From NCBI GenBank assembly GCA_028275345.1, contig JAPWUV010000005.1, positions 62,001-126,000 of the forward strand: DNA of 64,000 nt. Direction: 5' to 3'. The notes below the pieces were generated by a model. The model was not told the DNA's origin and ran no database searches. It saw nothing but the letters and a program-made list of their open reading frames with translations. This DNA comes from a bacterium. Lineage in GTDB: Bacteria > Zhuqueibacterota > Zhuqueibacteria > Oleimicrobiales > Geothermoviventaceae. The translations under genes were made by a program, and so were the position numbers. This document shows positions 9,627 through 17,909 of the stretch, in pieces. The number at the start of each line of letters is the position of its first letter. Position 1 is the first letter of the stretch.

Positions 9627-9663
9627 TAGCTCACCCTCCTCCCACTCAGCGCGGAGGATTAGT

Positions 9664-10884
9664 TCAGGGATGCCGTTGCTGCCACAGCTGGCCTACCCGA
9701 AACACCAATCGCCGCGCTACCTCGAGCTTGCTCAACAGGGGCCAATCATCCAGGTGGCCTTCGGCATCCAGAATCGTCACTCGATTCGTATCCGTCTCGA
9801 AGCCCGCTCCCGGCTCCAGCGGATTGTTCACCACGATGAGGTCCAAGTTTTTCCGCCGGAGCTTCTCCATGGCGTTGGCCAGTTCGTTTTCGGTCTCCAC
9901 CGCGAAACCGACCAGGATCCTGGCTCCCTTGTTCTGTCCAGCCCAGGCCAGGATGTCCGGCGTCTTCTCCAGGTCAAGCCGAAGCGTCGGACCTTCGCCC
10001 TTCTTGAGCTTGTGCTCGGCAACTTGGCTCGGGCGGTAGTCGCTGACGGCCGCCGCCATGAAGAGAATCTCCGTCTGAGGCCAGTGGCGCTCCACGGCCT
10101 CCGCCATTTCGGCGGCTGTACGCACGCTCACGAACCCCACCCCCCGAGGGGGTTGTAGCGGCGTGGGGCCCGACACCAACGTGACCTCCGCACCGGCCCA
10201 GAGGGCTGCCTGCGCCAGAGCGTATCCCATCCTCCCAGATGAGCGATTGGTAATGAACCGAACCGGATCCACCGGCTCTTGGGTTGGGCCCGCCGTTACC
10301 AGGACGCGCCTCCCGTGAAGCGCGTCATGCCGGAGGAGTTCATACTCCACGGCATCCAGGATCGTCTCCACCTCCGCAAGCCTTCCCCACCCGATCTCGC
10401 CTTCGGCCAGCTCCCCCCTTTCGGGACCAACGATCCGATAACCCCACTGGCGGAGGCGATTCAGATTCTCAGCCAGCGCCGGCTTCGCGTACATGGCGTG
10501 ATTCATTGCCGGGCACAACACCACAGGCGCCTCGGCGGCCGCCACCAAAGCGCTCAGGGCATCGTCGGCGAGCCCGCAAGCCAACTTCCCGATGAAATCG
10601 TACGTGGCAGGAGCGATGAGGACGAGATCGGGCCATCGGCCCAGTTCGACGTGCACGGTGGCGCGGCTCCCCGCTTCCGGGCGGAAGAGGTCGGTGAGGA
10701 CCGGACGCTGGGTCAGAGCCTCGAAGGTCAGCGGGGTAACGAATCGGGTGGCGGCCTCACTCATCACCACCTGTATCTCCGCGCCCAGGCGGATCAGCCT
10801 GCGGGCGAGCTCGCAGCTCTTGTACGCTGCGATGCCCCCCGTCACTCCCAGAAGCACTCGCTTGCCTTCGAGCAACCGATCCAT
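9664..10884 (-). CDS. coaBC: Bifunctional phosphopantothenoylcysteine decarboxylase / phosphopantothenate-cysteine ligase
   Basis: About 406 residues. The N-terminal flavoprotein half (CoaC) shows GVTGGIAAYKSCELAR, the substrate motif PAMNHAMY and a C-terminal GRLAE segment. The C-terminal half (CoaB) shows RRVLVTAGPTQEPVDPVRFITNRSSGRMG and KKNL/VNNPL-type motifs (RKNLDLIVVNNP). The two steps convert 4'-phosphopantothenate to 4'-phosphopantetheine for coenzyme A. A GTG at 10890 is the alternative start two codons earlier. It follows the omega-subunit gene by 33 bp, the usual gmk-rpoZ-coaBC order. Confidence 0.96.
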   Translation of the reverse strand: MDRLLEGKRVLLGVTGGIAAYKSCELARRLIRLGAEIQVVMSEAATRFVTPLTFEALTQRPVLTDLFRPEAGSRATVHVELGRWPDLVLIAPATYDFIGKLACGLADDALSALVAAAEAPVVLCPAMNHAMYAKPALAENLNRLRQWGYRIVGPERGELAEGEIGWGRLAEVETILDAVEYELLRHDALHGRRVLVTAGPTQEPVDPVRFITNRSSGRMGYALAQAALWAGAEVTLVSGPTPLQPPRGVGFVSVRTAAEMAEAVERHWPQTEILFMAAAVSDYRPSQVAEHKLKKGEGPTLRLDLEKTPDILAWAGQNKGARILVGFAVETENELANAMEKLRRKNLDLIVVNNPLEPGAGFETDTNRVTILDAEGHLDDWPLLSKLEVARRLVFRVGQLWQQRHP

Positions 10885-10917
10885 CACCACCCGCTCTCCG
10901 CTGAGCCGGGAGCCACC

Positions 10918-11235
10918 CTACGCTTCCTCGCTCTCCTCTTCTTCCTCGATGTAGCGGAACCGGATCTTGCCCTCCATCATCTCCTGCACGGCGATGACCG
11001 TCGGCTTGGGGAAGCGGATGTAGTCCTGAATCGGCTGCCGGGGCCCCAGATCCTCCTCTTCCAGCTCCTCCAGGCTCGGCGGCGGAGCGTTTTCCATCTG
11101 CTCCCTCAGAATCTCCTGCGTGATGGCGTGCTGCTCGTCGTTGATCTGGCGCGCCCGCTTCGCAATGATGACCACCGCCTCGTAGAGATTATCCACCCGC
11201 TCCAGGATCTTGGTCAAATCCAGCGTCTCTACCAT
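10918..11235 (-). CDS. rpoZ: RNA polymerase omega subunit
   Basis: 105 residues from the ATG at 11235, which has AGGAGG 11 bases upstream; an in-frame GTG at 11247 lies inside that site and is rejected. The helix VDNLYEAVVIIAKRARQINDE matches the conserved omega segment that clamps the beta' subunit. The middle is acidic (SLEELEEEDLG) and the C-terminus ends in a Glu-rich tail, a style common in Bacteroidota-like omegas. Its place between gmk and coaBC strongly supports the call. Confidence 0.88.
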   Translation of the reverse strand: MVETLDLTKILERVDNLYEAVVIIAKRARQINDEQHAITQEILREQMENAPPPSLEELEEEDLGPRQPIQDYIRFPKPTVIAVQEMMEGKIRFRYIEEEEESEEA

Positions 11236-11321
11236 GAGCTCTTTCACCTCCTATTCCGCACAGAAATGTACGGGCCAATGTACGCGGCGTTGCCGGGCTC
11301 AGGCACCATTCCCCGAGGCCG

Positions 11322-11954
11322 TCAGCCCTTTTCAACTTGCGCCGCGGGGCCAAGTTCCTCCTTCGCCCTCCTCGCCCGAATGGCTTGCAGGATCTCCTCC
11401 GCGGCGCGCTCCACGACATCATTCACCACGAGGCGATCGTAGTGGCTGGCCATTTCCATTTCCATCGGGACTCGGGCCAATCGCCGTCGGATCTCCTCCT
11501 CCGCGTCGGTCCCGCGACCCCGCAACCTCTGTTCGAGCACCTCCAGCGAGGGCGGGGCCAGGAAAATGAGCAGGCTATCCTCCGGAAAGGCCCGCCGGAT
11601 CGACAGTCCGCCTTGGACATCGATGGCGAGCAGGATCACCTTTCCGCCCCTTAGCTCCCTCTCGATCTGCTCCCGAAGCGTGCCGTAGAGATGCCCGTGA
11701 ACCTCCGCGAACTCCACAAAGTCCCCTTTCGCGATCCGCTGGCGGAATTCTTCCTCAGAGAGGAAGTAGTAATCCCGCCCGTTGACCTCGCCGGGCCGCG
11801 GTGCTCGGGTGGTAGCCGAAACAGACCGCGTGAACTCCTCTCCTCCCTTTTCCAGCAGACGGCGGACCACCGTGGTCTTGCCCCCGCCCGATGGCGAGGA
11901 AATCACCACCAACAGCCCACGCTTCGAAGGCTTCGGCTCTCCGTTCCCCACCAC
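11322..11954 (-). CDS. gmk: Guanylate kinase
   Basis: 210 residues. The P-loop reads SPSGGGKTT (residues 20-28), followed by the GMP-binding segment SVSATTRAPRPGEVNGRDYYFLS and the lid region. It phosphorylates GMP to GDP in the nucleotide supply pathway. The start is a GTG at 11954 with GGGATAGG upstream. It leads a gmk-rpoZ-coaBC group. The 271 bp upstream, to yicC, show no convincing gene; in particular there is no DUF370/RemA gene, which often sits here in other phyla. Confidence 0.96.
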   Translation of the reverse strand: MVGNGEPKPSKRGLLVVISSPSGGGKTTVVRRLLEKGGEEFTRSVSATTRAPRPGEVNGRDYYFLSEEEFRQRIAKGDFVEFAEVHGHLYGTLREQIERELRGGKVILLAIDVQGGLSIRRAFPEDSLLIFLAPPSLEVLEQRLRGRGTDAEEEIRRRLARVPMEMEMASHYDRLVVNDVVERAAEEILQAIRARRAKEELGPAAQVEKG

Positions 11955-12226
11955 AGGCCTATCCCGGCATGCTCCGCCTTTCGCACTCGGTAGGCATCAG
12001 ACTGCGCAACGCTCCAGCCCACCGAGGACCAGCTCCACCCCATTCCCACAGAGGACGACGCATCTCTCCGGCCAGCCCAGGCCTCTCGATGCACAGCCGA
12101 GCGCCCCACTTGCCCGCACGATCCTCCTTCCCACCGGTCCCAGCGGTCACGGTCCCGTCTTGCCCCCATTCCTGAGTAAGACCTGCTCAGTACCTATCTC
12201 CCTGCGCCCTACGCGCGAGCGCTCCG

Positions 12227-13105
12227 CTATTCGATGTTCTGCACCTGCTCCCGGATGCGCTCGATCTCCTCCTTCAGCTCCACCACCAGGTGGGAGATCT
12301 CTGCGCTGTAGGATTTCGCCCCGATGGTCGTAGCTTCGCGGTTCATCTCTTGGAGCAGGAAGTTGAGTCTCCTGCCGACAGCCTCCTCCATCTCCAGCGC
12401 CTTGAGGAATTGGGCGTTGTGACTTCGGAAGCGCACGCACTCTTCGGTCACGTCCATGCGATCCACCAAAATGGCCAATTCCATGTACAGGCGATTCTCG
12501 TCCAGCCCCTCATCCGCGACCAGCTGGCGCACCCGCTCCCGCATCCTCTGGTACAGCTCCGCCCTGCGCCTTTCCGCCTCCTGTTCGATCCCTTGGATGA
12601 TGGCTTCGAGCTTGGCGACCCGGGCCCGCAGATCCTGCTCCAGCGCCTGCCCCTCCTTGGCGCGCATCTCCCGGAGCTCGCCGAGCGCCCCCGTCACGGC
12701 TTCTTGCACCGGCTCCCAAAGGGCTTCGACACCCTCGCTTTCCTCCGCCGAGGTCAGAATCTCCGGAAATTGGAGCAGGTGGCCTATCTCGATGCGACCC
12801 GGAAGACGGAGCTCTTTCTTGATCTGCTGAAGCGCTCGAACGTAGGACTTGGCCAAGGTAAGGTCCGCCTGGAGGGGGATAGCTTTCTCGTCGCCGTTTT
12901 TCACCTTGACGGTGAGACTGACATGGCCGCGCACTACGTATTGGCGAATGAGATCGCGCACCCGCTGCTCCATCCCTCCCAGCGCCTTCGGCAGACGCAG
13001 GGAGATATCGAGGAACCGACTGTTGAACGAGCGAGCTTCCGCCACGACAATGAGGTCGCCGCTCGAGCTCACCCCCCGTCCGTAGCCCGTCATGCTGAGG
13101 ATCAT
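12227..13105 (-). CDS. yicC: YicC/YloC family endoribonuclease
   Basis: 292 residues with the family start MTGYGRG, the segment ARSFNSRFLDISLRLP, and the conserved C-terminal domain GRRLNFLLQEMNREATTIGAKS near residue 250. YicC members cleave RNA; E. coli YicC promotes decay of the RyhB small RNA. The length is normal. A clear promoter at 13178-13206 lies 73 bp upstream, so this gene begins a transcription unit that likely continues to gmk. Confidence 0.94.
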   Translation of the reverse strand: MILSMTGYGRGVSSSGDLIVVAEARSFNSRFLDISLRLPKALGGMEQRVRDLIRQYVVRGHVSLTVKVKNGDEKAIPLQADLTLAKSYVRALQQIKKELRLPGRIEIGHLLQFPEILTSAEESEGVEALWEPVQEAVTGALGELREMRAKEGQALEQDLRARVAKLEAIIQGIEQEAERRRAELYQRMRERVRQLVADEGLDENRLYMELAILVDRMDVTEECVRFRSHNAQFLKALEMEEAVGRRLNFLLQEMNREATTIGAKSYSAEISHLVVELKEEIERIREQVQNIE

Positions 13106-13177
13106 CCGCGAACCGTGCCCTCGGGACCTTCTCCGCCTCGCTCTCTGCCGATAACTTCAGAAGCTCTTTTGGGTTAG

Positions 13178-13206
13178 ACGATACGAATTTCCGCCATAAT
13201 AGTCAA
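13178..13206 (-). promoter_or_regulatory. Sigma70-like promoter upstream of yicC
   Basis: TTGACT at 13206-13201, a 17-bp spacer, then TATCGT at 13183-13178. The predicted transcription start is near 13171, about 65 bases before the yicC start codon. Confidence 0.6.
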
Positions 13207-13239
13207 TCGGATTCTCCCGAAAGCCGCGCGATTCCCCCG

Positions 13240-13259
13240 CCCAGGGAGTGACCCCTGGG
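13240..13259 (-). terminator. Weak terminator-like hairpin after the PorV-like gene
   Basis: Seven-bp stem CCCAGGG/CCCTGGG with a six-base loop, 32 bp beyond the stop of the 13291-14322 gene. There is no U-run, so it may be an RNA-stabilising hairpin rather than an intrinsic terminator. Confidence 0.35.
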
Positions 13260-13290
13260 AACATGGGTCCGCAAAAGCGGGACGCTCCCC

Positions 13291-14322
13291 TCAATCGGGG
13301 CGCCGAAAACGAGCTTCTTCAAGGCGAAGCCGGAGCGAGATGCGGTGGGTGTGGCCAAGGTACTGCCGGCCGAGGAAGGCGTAGTCGACATCCAGCCGAG
13401 GCAGGTGGATCCCAGCCCCGAGGGTGAGATGACCCACATCGGATCCGACGCGAAGGGCGAAGGCGCCGCGTATCTCCGCCTCCAGCCCGAGGTGCATATC
13501 GAAGCTCGCTGGACCCAGATGGGCCTGAGCTGAGAACCTCCTTCCCTCGAAGCGCACCTCCGCGTCCGCAGCCGGGGTCAGCCTGAGCCCCCAGAAAGGC
13601 ACTTGCCAAGGCCTCGCTGCCCCCAGCTTCACGGTGGGCACGATGAGTTCCCTCCTGCCCGTGTCCCAGCTCAACAGAGTGGTGGTCAAGTCCTGCACCG
13701 CCGCTCCGAGAAGGAGGCCATTTGCGCAAACCCTGCGCATCCCCAGATCGAAGCCCAGTCCCCAGGCCGAATGCTCTCCAATGGACTTGTAAACCAGCTT
13801 GGTGCTAACCCCCCATGCCCAAGGTGCAGCCTCTTTCGCCATGGTGAGGTAAATCGCCCATTCCGCATCGCTAATGGTGCGAGCCACATACGGGACGTTG
13901 CGTTGCAGCCGACCGGTCTCGTCCTGATACACCTCGCCCAGCTTGAGATCAGCATTGCGCAGAGCCGTCACGGGGATATCATCCACACCTACGCGCGTCA
14001 CGGTGAGGCCCATGCTGTGGCGCGGGCCGCAGGGAAGGGCGAAGCCGGCGTAATCGAAATTCACCACCCCCGCGAACTGTTCGCTATGCATGTAGGAGAT
14101 CTCCGGATATAGCAAGGCCGAGAGTCCTGCCGGGTTCCAGTATCCGGCCCACACGTCTGAGGCGAGAGCCACGTACGCACCCCCCAAGCCCAGCGGCCGA
14201 GCCCCAACCCCCAGGGCCATGAACTCCCCGGCGTACTTTCCCACTTCCACCTCCCCTGCCCGTAGCTGGAGGGAGGTCGCAATCAAACAAGCCAGGAAAG
14301 CATACAGGCGGGGCGTCCTCAT
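13291..14322 (-). CDS. PorV/PorQ-like (UPF0164) outer membrane protein
   Basis: 343 residues with a signal peptide (LYAFLACLIATSLQLRA) and the diagnostic N-terminal block of the family: KYAGEFMALGVGARPLGLGGAYVALASDVWAGYWNPAGL. The remainder is made of amphipathic beta-strands ending in alternating basic/hydrophobic residues. It is closer to the canonical PorV pattern than the barrel at 1322-2347. The ATG overlaps the mutS stop (ATGA), an odd pairing of an envelope gene with mismatch repair. No other type IX secretion gene is visible here, so only the family is called. Confidence 0.85.
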   Translation of the reverse strand: MRTPRLYAFLACLIATSLQLRAGEVEVGKYAGEFMALGVGARPLGLGGAYVALASDVWAGYWNPAGLSALLYPEISYMHSEQFAGVVNFDYAGFALPCGPRHSMGLTVTRVGVDDIPVTALRNADLKLGEVYQDETGRLQRNVPYVARTISDAEWAIYLTMAKEAAPWAWGVSTKLVYKSIGEHSAWGLGFDLGMRRVCANGLLLGAAVQDLTTTLLSWDTGRRELIVPTVKLGAARPWQVPFWGLRLTPAADAEVRFEGRRFSAQAHLGPASFDMHLGLEAEIRGAFALRVGSDVGHLTLGAGIHLPRLDVDYAFLGRQYLGHTHRISLRLRLEEARFRRPD

Positions 14323-17003
14323 TCGGCCGGCCTCCTGCCATTGATCACCTCGCGCAGCTCAGCGAGCTTGAGCAAAGCCTGGAGCGGCGTGAGGTTGTTC
14401 ACGTCGATCTTGCTCAGCTCCTCGCGCAAACGGCGGGCCTCCTCCTCGAACAGGTCGGTCTGCACAGCGCGAAGGGGACGAGCCCGATCCCGACGGTACT
14501 GGCCCCGCAAGGCCAGTTTGGGGACGGATCCAGGACCCAGCTCCTCCGCCTCCAGGTTCTGGAGCACCTCCTTGGCCCGCTCGATGATGGGTGAAGGTAA
14601 GCCGGCGAGACGAGCCACCTGGATGCCGTAACTGCGGTCGCTCGCCCCTTCCACGATCTTGCGCAAGAAGACCACGTGGTCTCCCCACTCCTTCACGAGC
14701 ACGTTGTAGTTCTTCACCCGTGGGAGGACCCGGGCGAGCTCCGTCAGTTCGTGGTAATGGGTAGCGAAAAGGGTCTTGGCCGCCACGCTCTCGGTGTTGT
14801 GCAGGTACTCGACCACGGCCCAGGCAATGGATAGCCCGTCGAAGGTGCTGGTTCCCCGGCCGATCTCATCGAGGATGATGAGGCTGCGCGGTGTGGCGTT
14901 GTGCAGAATATTGGCCGTCTCGTTCATCTCGGTGAGGAAGGTGCTTTCGCCGCCCGCCAGATTGTCGGAGGCGCCAACCCGGGTGAAGATCTTGTCCACC
15001 ACTCCGATCCTGGCCCGACGAGCCGGCACAAAGCTCCCCGCCTGCGCCATGAGCACGATCAGCGCGACCTGCCGGAGATAGGTGGATTTCCCCGCCATAT
15101 TGGGGCCGGTGATGATCAGGATTTGGTGCTCGCTATTGGACAGGCGAGTGTCGTTGGGGACAAAGGGCTCCCCCGGGGGCAATAGCCTCTCCACCACCGG
15201 GTGGCGCCCGTCTTCGATCACGATCTCCTCGCCCTCGTTCACCTCGGGGCGGGTGTAATCATTTTCGTGCGCCACCTGGGCAAAGGAAACCAGGCAGTCC
15301 AATCGCGCCAGGAGCCGACCATCCTCAAGAATCAGCGCCGCGTGGGAGGCCGCTTGCCGCCGCAGACGATCGAAAAGCTCGTACTCCAGCTCCGCGATGC
15401 GCTCCTCCGCTCCCAGCACCTTCTCTTCGTACTCTTTCAGTTCCGGGGTGACGAAACGCTCCGCGTTCACGAGCGTCTGCTTGCGGATGTAATCGGGCGG
15501 CACCTTGGAGAGGTTGGGCTTGGTGACCTCGATGTAGTAGCCGAAGACCTTGTTGTAGCCCACGCGGAGGGAGCTGATCCCCGTGCGCTCGCGCTCGGTG
15601 GCCTGGAGCCGTGCGATCCAGTCTCTGCCCGAGCGCAGGATGCGGCGCAGCTCATCAAGCTCCGGATTGTAGCCCTCCCGGATCAGCCCTCCCTCCGTTA
15701 CCAGCAGGGGAGGGTCGTCCACCAGCGCTTCGTCAATCTCTTTCACCAGAGCGGTGAGGGGCTCGAGGCCCTCGCGGATCGCAACCAGTTCGGCCGCCTC
15801 CAGTTCCATCAGGAGTTTCCGGATGCGAGGGATGAGCTTCAAGGTGGCCGCCAAAGCCTTGAGGTCCCGGGCGTTGCAGCGGCCGGTGGTGATCTTGCTC
15901 GTGAGGCGCTCCAGATCGCCGGCCTTGCCGAGCAAAGCGCGCAATTCTTCCCGCACCGAGCCCTTCTGAAGTAGCTCTTCCACTGCGTCCAGCCGGCGCC
16001 GGATCTGGTCCACGTCCCGCAGAGGGCGGAGAATCCAATTCACCAAAAGCCTTCCGCCCATGGGCGTGCGGGTTCGGTCCAAGACCGAAAGGAGGGTCGC
16101 CCTTCGGTTCCCGTAGGCCATCGACTGGATGAGCTCCAGGTTGCGCACGGTCGTGGCATCGAGCCCCAGGTATTGGCGCGAAGAATAGCGCGAGAGCCCG
16201 GTGATGTGCTCGAGTCCCGATTTCTGGTTCTCCTTCAGGTAATGGAGCACCACACCCGCCGCGCACACTCCTGCATCCAGATCCTCGCAGCCGAAGCCCT
16301 TCAGGCTGGTGGTGCCGAAGTGGTGGGTCAGGATCTCGTAGGCGAACTCGCGCACGAACATCCACTCGTCCCGCGCGGTGAGAGCGAACTGGGCACGCGC
16401 GCCCAGTCGCTCGCGGATGAGCTCCACCTGGGCATCGGATACCAGAAGCTCCGATGGGGATAGGTTGAGGATCTGATCCACGAACTCGTCCGGCGAGAAC
16501 TCCCCCACCACGAATTCCCCCGTGGAGAGATCGCACCAGGCCAGGCCCACAACGCCGCCCTTCAAGTACACGCCCGCCAGGTAATTGTTCCTCCTCGTCT
16601 CCAGGTAGTCGTCCACCAGGGCAGTGCCGGGCGTGACGATCTCCACCACGTCCCGTTTCACCAGCTTCTTGGCCTTCTTGGGATCTTCCACCTGTTCGCA
16701 GATGGCCACCTTGTAGCCAGCTCGGATGAGCTTGGTGAGGTACGTGTCCAGGGCGTGGTGAGGGAATCCTGCCAGGGGGACGTCGGCCGCTTTGCCGTGC
16801 GGCCGGGAGGTGAGAGTCAGGCCGAGCACTTCGGAGGCGACCTTCGCATCGTCGTAGAACATCTCGTAGAAGTCGCCCATGCGAAAGAGCAGGATGGCAT
16901 CTTGATGCTGGGCCTTGAAGCTCATGTACTGGTCCAGCATGGGCGTCGAAAAGGTCCCCGCGGCTTCGGTCCCTGCTCTCCTCTTTTCGGCCGTCTTCTC
17001 CAC
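14319..17003 (-). CDS. mutS: DNA mismatch repair protein MutS
   Basis: 894 residues, normal for MutS1. The mismatch-recognition motif GDFYEMF is near residue 44 (Phe-x-Glu wedge), the connector, lever and clamp domains follow, and the C-terminal ATPase has Walker A GPNMAGKSTYLRQ, signature STFLTEMNETANIL, Walker B LIILDEIGRGTSTFDG and the FATHYHEL histidine motif. It binds mismatches and recruits MutL, which is not in the window. GTG start behind GGTGGAGG. Confidence 0.98.
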   Translation of the reverse strand: MEKTAEKRRAGTEAAGTFSTPMLDQYMSFKAQHQDAILLFRMGDFYEMFYDDAKVASEVLGLTLTSRPHGKAADVPLAGFPHHALDTYLTKLIRAGYKVAICEQVEDPKKAKKLVKRDVVEIVTPGTALVDDYLETRRNNYLAGVYLKGGVVGLAWCDLSTGEFVVGEFSPDEFVDQILNLSPSELLVSDAQVELIRERLGARAQFALTARDEWMFVREFAYEILTHHFGTTSLKGFGCEDLDAGVCAAGVVLHYLKENQKSGLEHITGLSRYSSRQYLGLDATTVRNLELIQSMAYGNRRATLLSVLDRTRTPMGGRLLVNWILRPLRDVDQIRRRLDAVEELLQKGSVREELRALLGKAGDLERLTSKITTGRCNARDLKALAATLKLIPRIRKLLMELEAAELVAIREGLEPLTALVKEIDEALVDDPPLLVTEGGLIREGYNPELDELRRILRSGRDWIARLQATERERTGISSLRVGYNKVFGYYIEVTKPNLSKVPPDYIRKQTLVNAERFVTPELKEYEEKVLGAEERIAELEYELFDRLRRQAASHAALILEDGRLLARLDCLVSFAQVAHENDYTRPEVNEGEEIVIEDGRHPVVERLLPPGEPFVPNDTRLSNSEHQILIITGPNMAGKSTYLRQVALIVLMAQAGSFVPARRARIGVVDKIFTRVGASDNLAGGESTFLTEMNETANILHNATPRSLIILDEIGRGTSTFDGLSIAWAVVEYLHNTESVAAKTLFATHYHELTELARVLPRVKNYNVLVKEWGDHVVFLRKIVEGASDRSYGIQVARLAGLPSPIIERAKEVLQNLEAEELGPGSVPKLALRGQYRRDRARPLRAVQTDLFEEEARRLREELSKIDVNNLTPLQALLKLAELREVINGRRPAE

Positions 17004-17039
17004 GCCTCCACCCGATCCTTTCCGGTGGTCGAGTCTCCG

Positions 17040-17909
17040 TCAGCTTCGCCGCAGATCATGCCCCCAGTAGAGCTTCTGGCGCAAGAGTTCGTAGAAGCTC
17101 TTCCGGCGCGTCCAGACCCATCTCACCTTGTAGTCAGCCTTCCGGACCGTCACCCATTGGCCTGGATGGAGTCGAAAAGCCGCTTGCCCGTCGGCGCTCA
17201 GGAGGAGGCATTCGCCTTGGACGTAGCCGGCAATGCGGACCACGCTGTCGTGAGGCAGGACTACCGTCCGCGCCGAGAGGGTGTGGGAGCAAAGTGGAGT
17301 GATGATGATGGCTTCCATCGTCGGTACAACGATGGGCCCGCCTGCGGAGAGGGAATAGGCCGTGGATCCTGTGGGGGTCGCCACGATGATGCCATCGGCC
17401 ACGTAGGTATTCAGGTACGTACCGTCGACGTAGGTCTCGATCTGCACCACCCGAGGGCTCGCCCCTCGGTCCACCACCACGTCATTGAGACAGAAAAAGG
17501 TGCATCCGGTTTCGCCCTCGACGTCGGCTCGGATCACCATGCGCTCCAGGATCTCGTATTCCCCGCGGAGGACGTCCTCCAGACTCGGGTAGAGCTCTTC
17601 AAGGGTCACCCCGGCCAGAAAGCCCAGCCCGCCGAGGTTCACCCCCAGGATGGGGACTTGACGCGGACCCACCTCGCGAGCCGCGCTCAAGATGGTGCCA
17701 TCCCCGCCGAAGGCGAACACCATGTCCACCGTCTCCACGAGCTGCGACCGATTGGCAAGCTCGCACGTCCGAGGGCTCAGCTTCAGGAGCCGGCCCACTT
17801 CCTCCTCCACGACCACCCGCTGCTCCTGCCGTCGCAGCCAACGGATGACGCCGGGGATGATCTCGCTCACCAGGGGCTTCTTGATGTTCGCGACGACGCC
17901 GATGGTCAT
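17040..17909 (-). CDS. nadK: NAD kinase
   Basis: 289 residues from the ATG at 17909, which overlaps the dxs stop (ATGA). The NAD kinase signature GGDGTILSAAR, the second motif GVNLGGLGFLA and the conserved TPTGSTAYSLSAGGPIV block are all present. It phosphorylates NAD to NADP using ATP or polyphosphate, supplying NADPH for pathways such as the DXP pathway encoded beside it. A longer reading frame to 17975 exists but would lie inside dxs. Confidence 0.96.
   Translation of the reverse strand: MTIGVVANIKKPLVSEIIPGVIRWLRRQEQRVVVEEEVGRLLKLSPRTCELANRSQLVETVDMVFAFGGDGTILSAAREVGPRQVPILGVNLGGLGFLAGVTLEELYPSLEDVLRGEYEILERMVIRADVEGETGCTFFCLNDVVVDRGASPRVVQIETYVDGTYLNTYVADGIIVATPTGSTAYSLSAGGPIVVPTMEAIIITPLCSHTLSARTVVLPHDSVVRIAGYVQGECLLLSADGQAAFRLHPGQWVTVRKADYKVRWVWTRRKSFYELLRQKLYWGHDLRRS

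Noticed and set aside
7368-9629. Long open frame (753 codons) on the plus strand
   Set aside because: Antisense to dnaB and the uracil-DNA glycosylase; no ribosome site and no recognisable domain.
11903-12169. 88-codon minus-strand frame between yicC and gmk
   Set aside because: Trp/Ser/Arg-rich and runs into gmk. I looked for a DUF370/RemA gene expected here in some phyla and did not find one.
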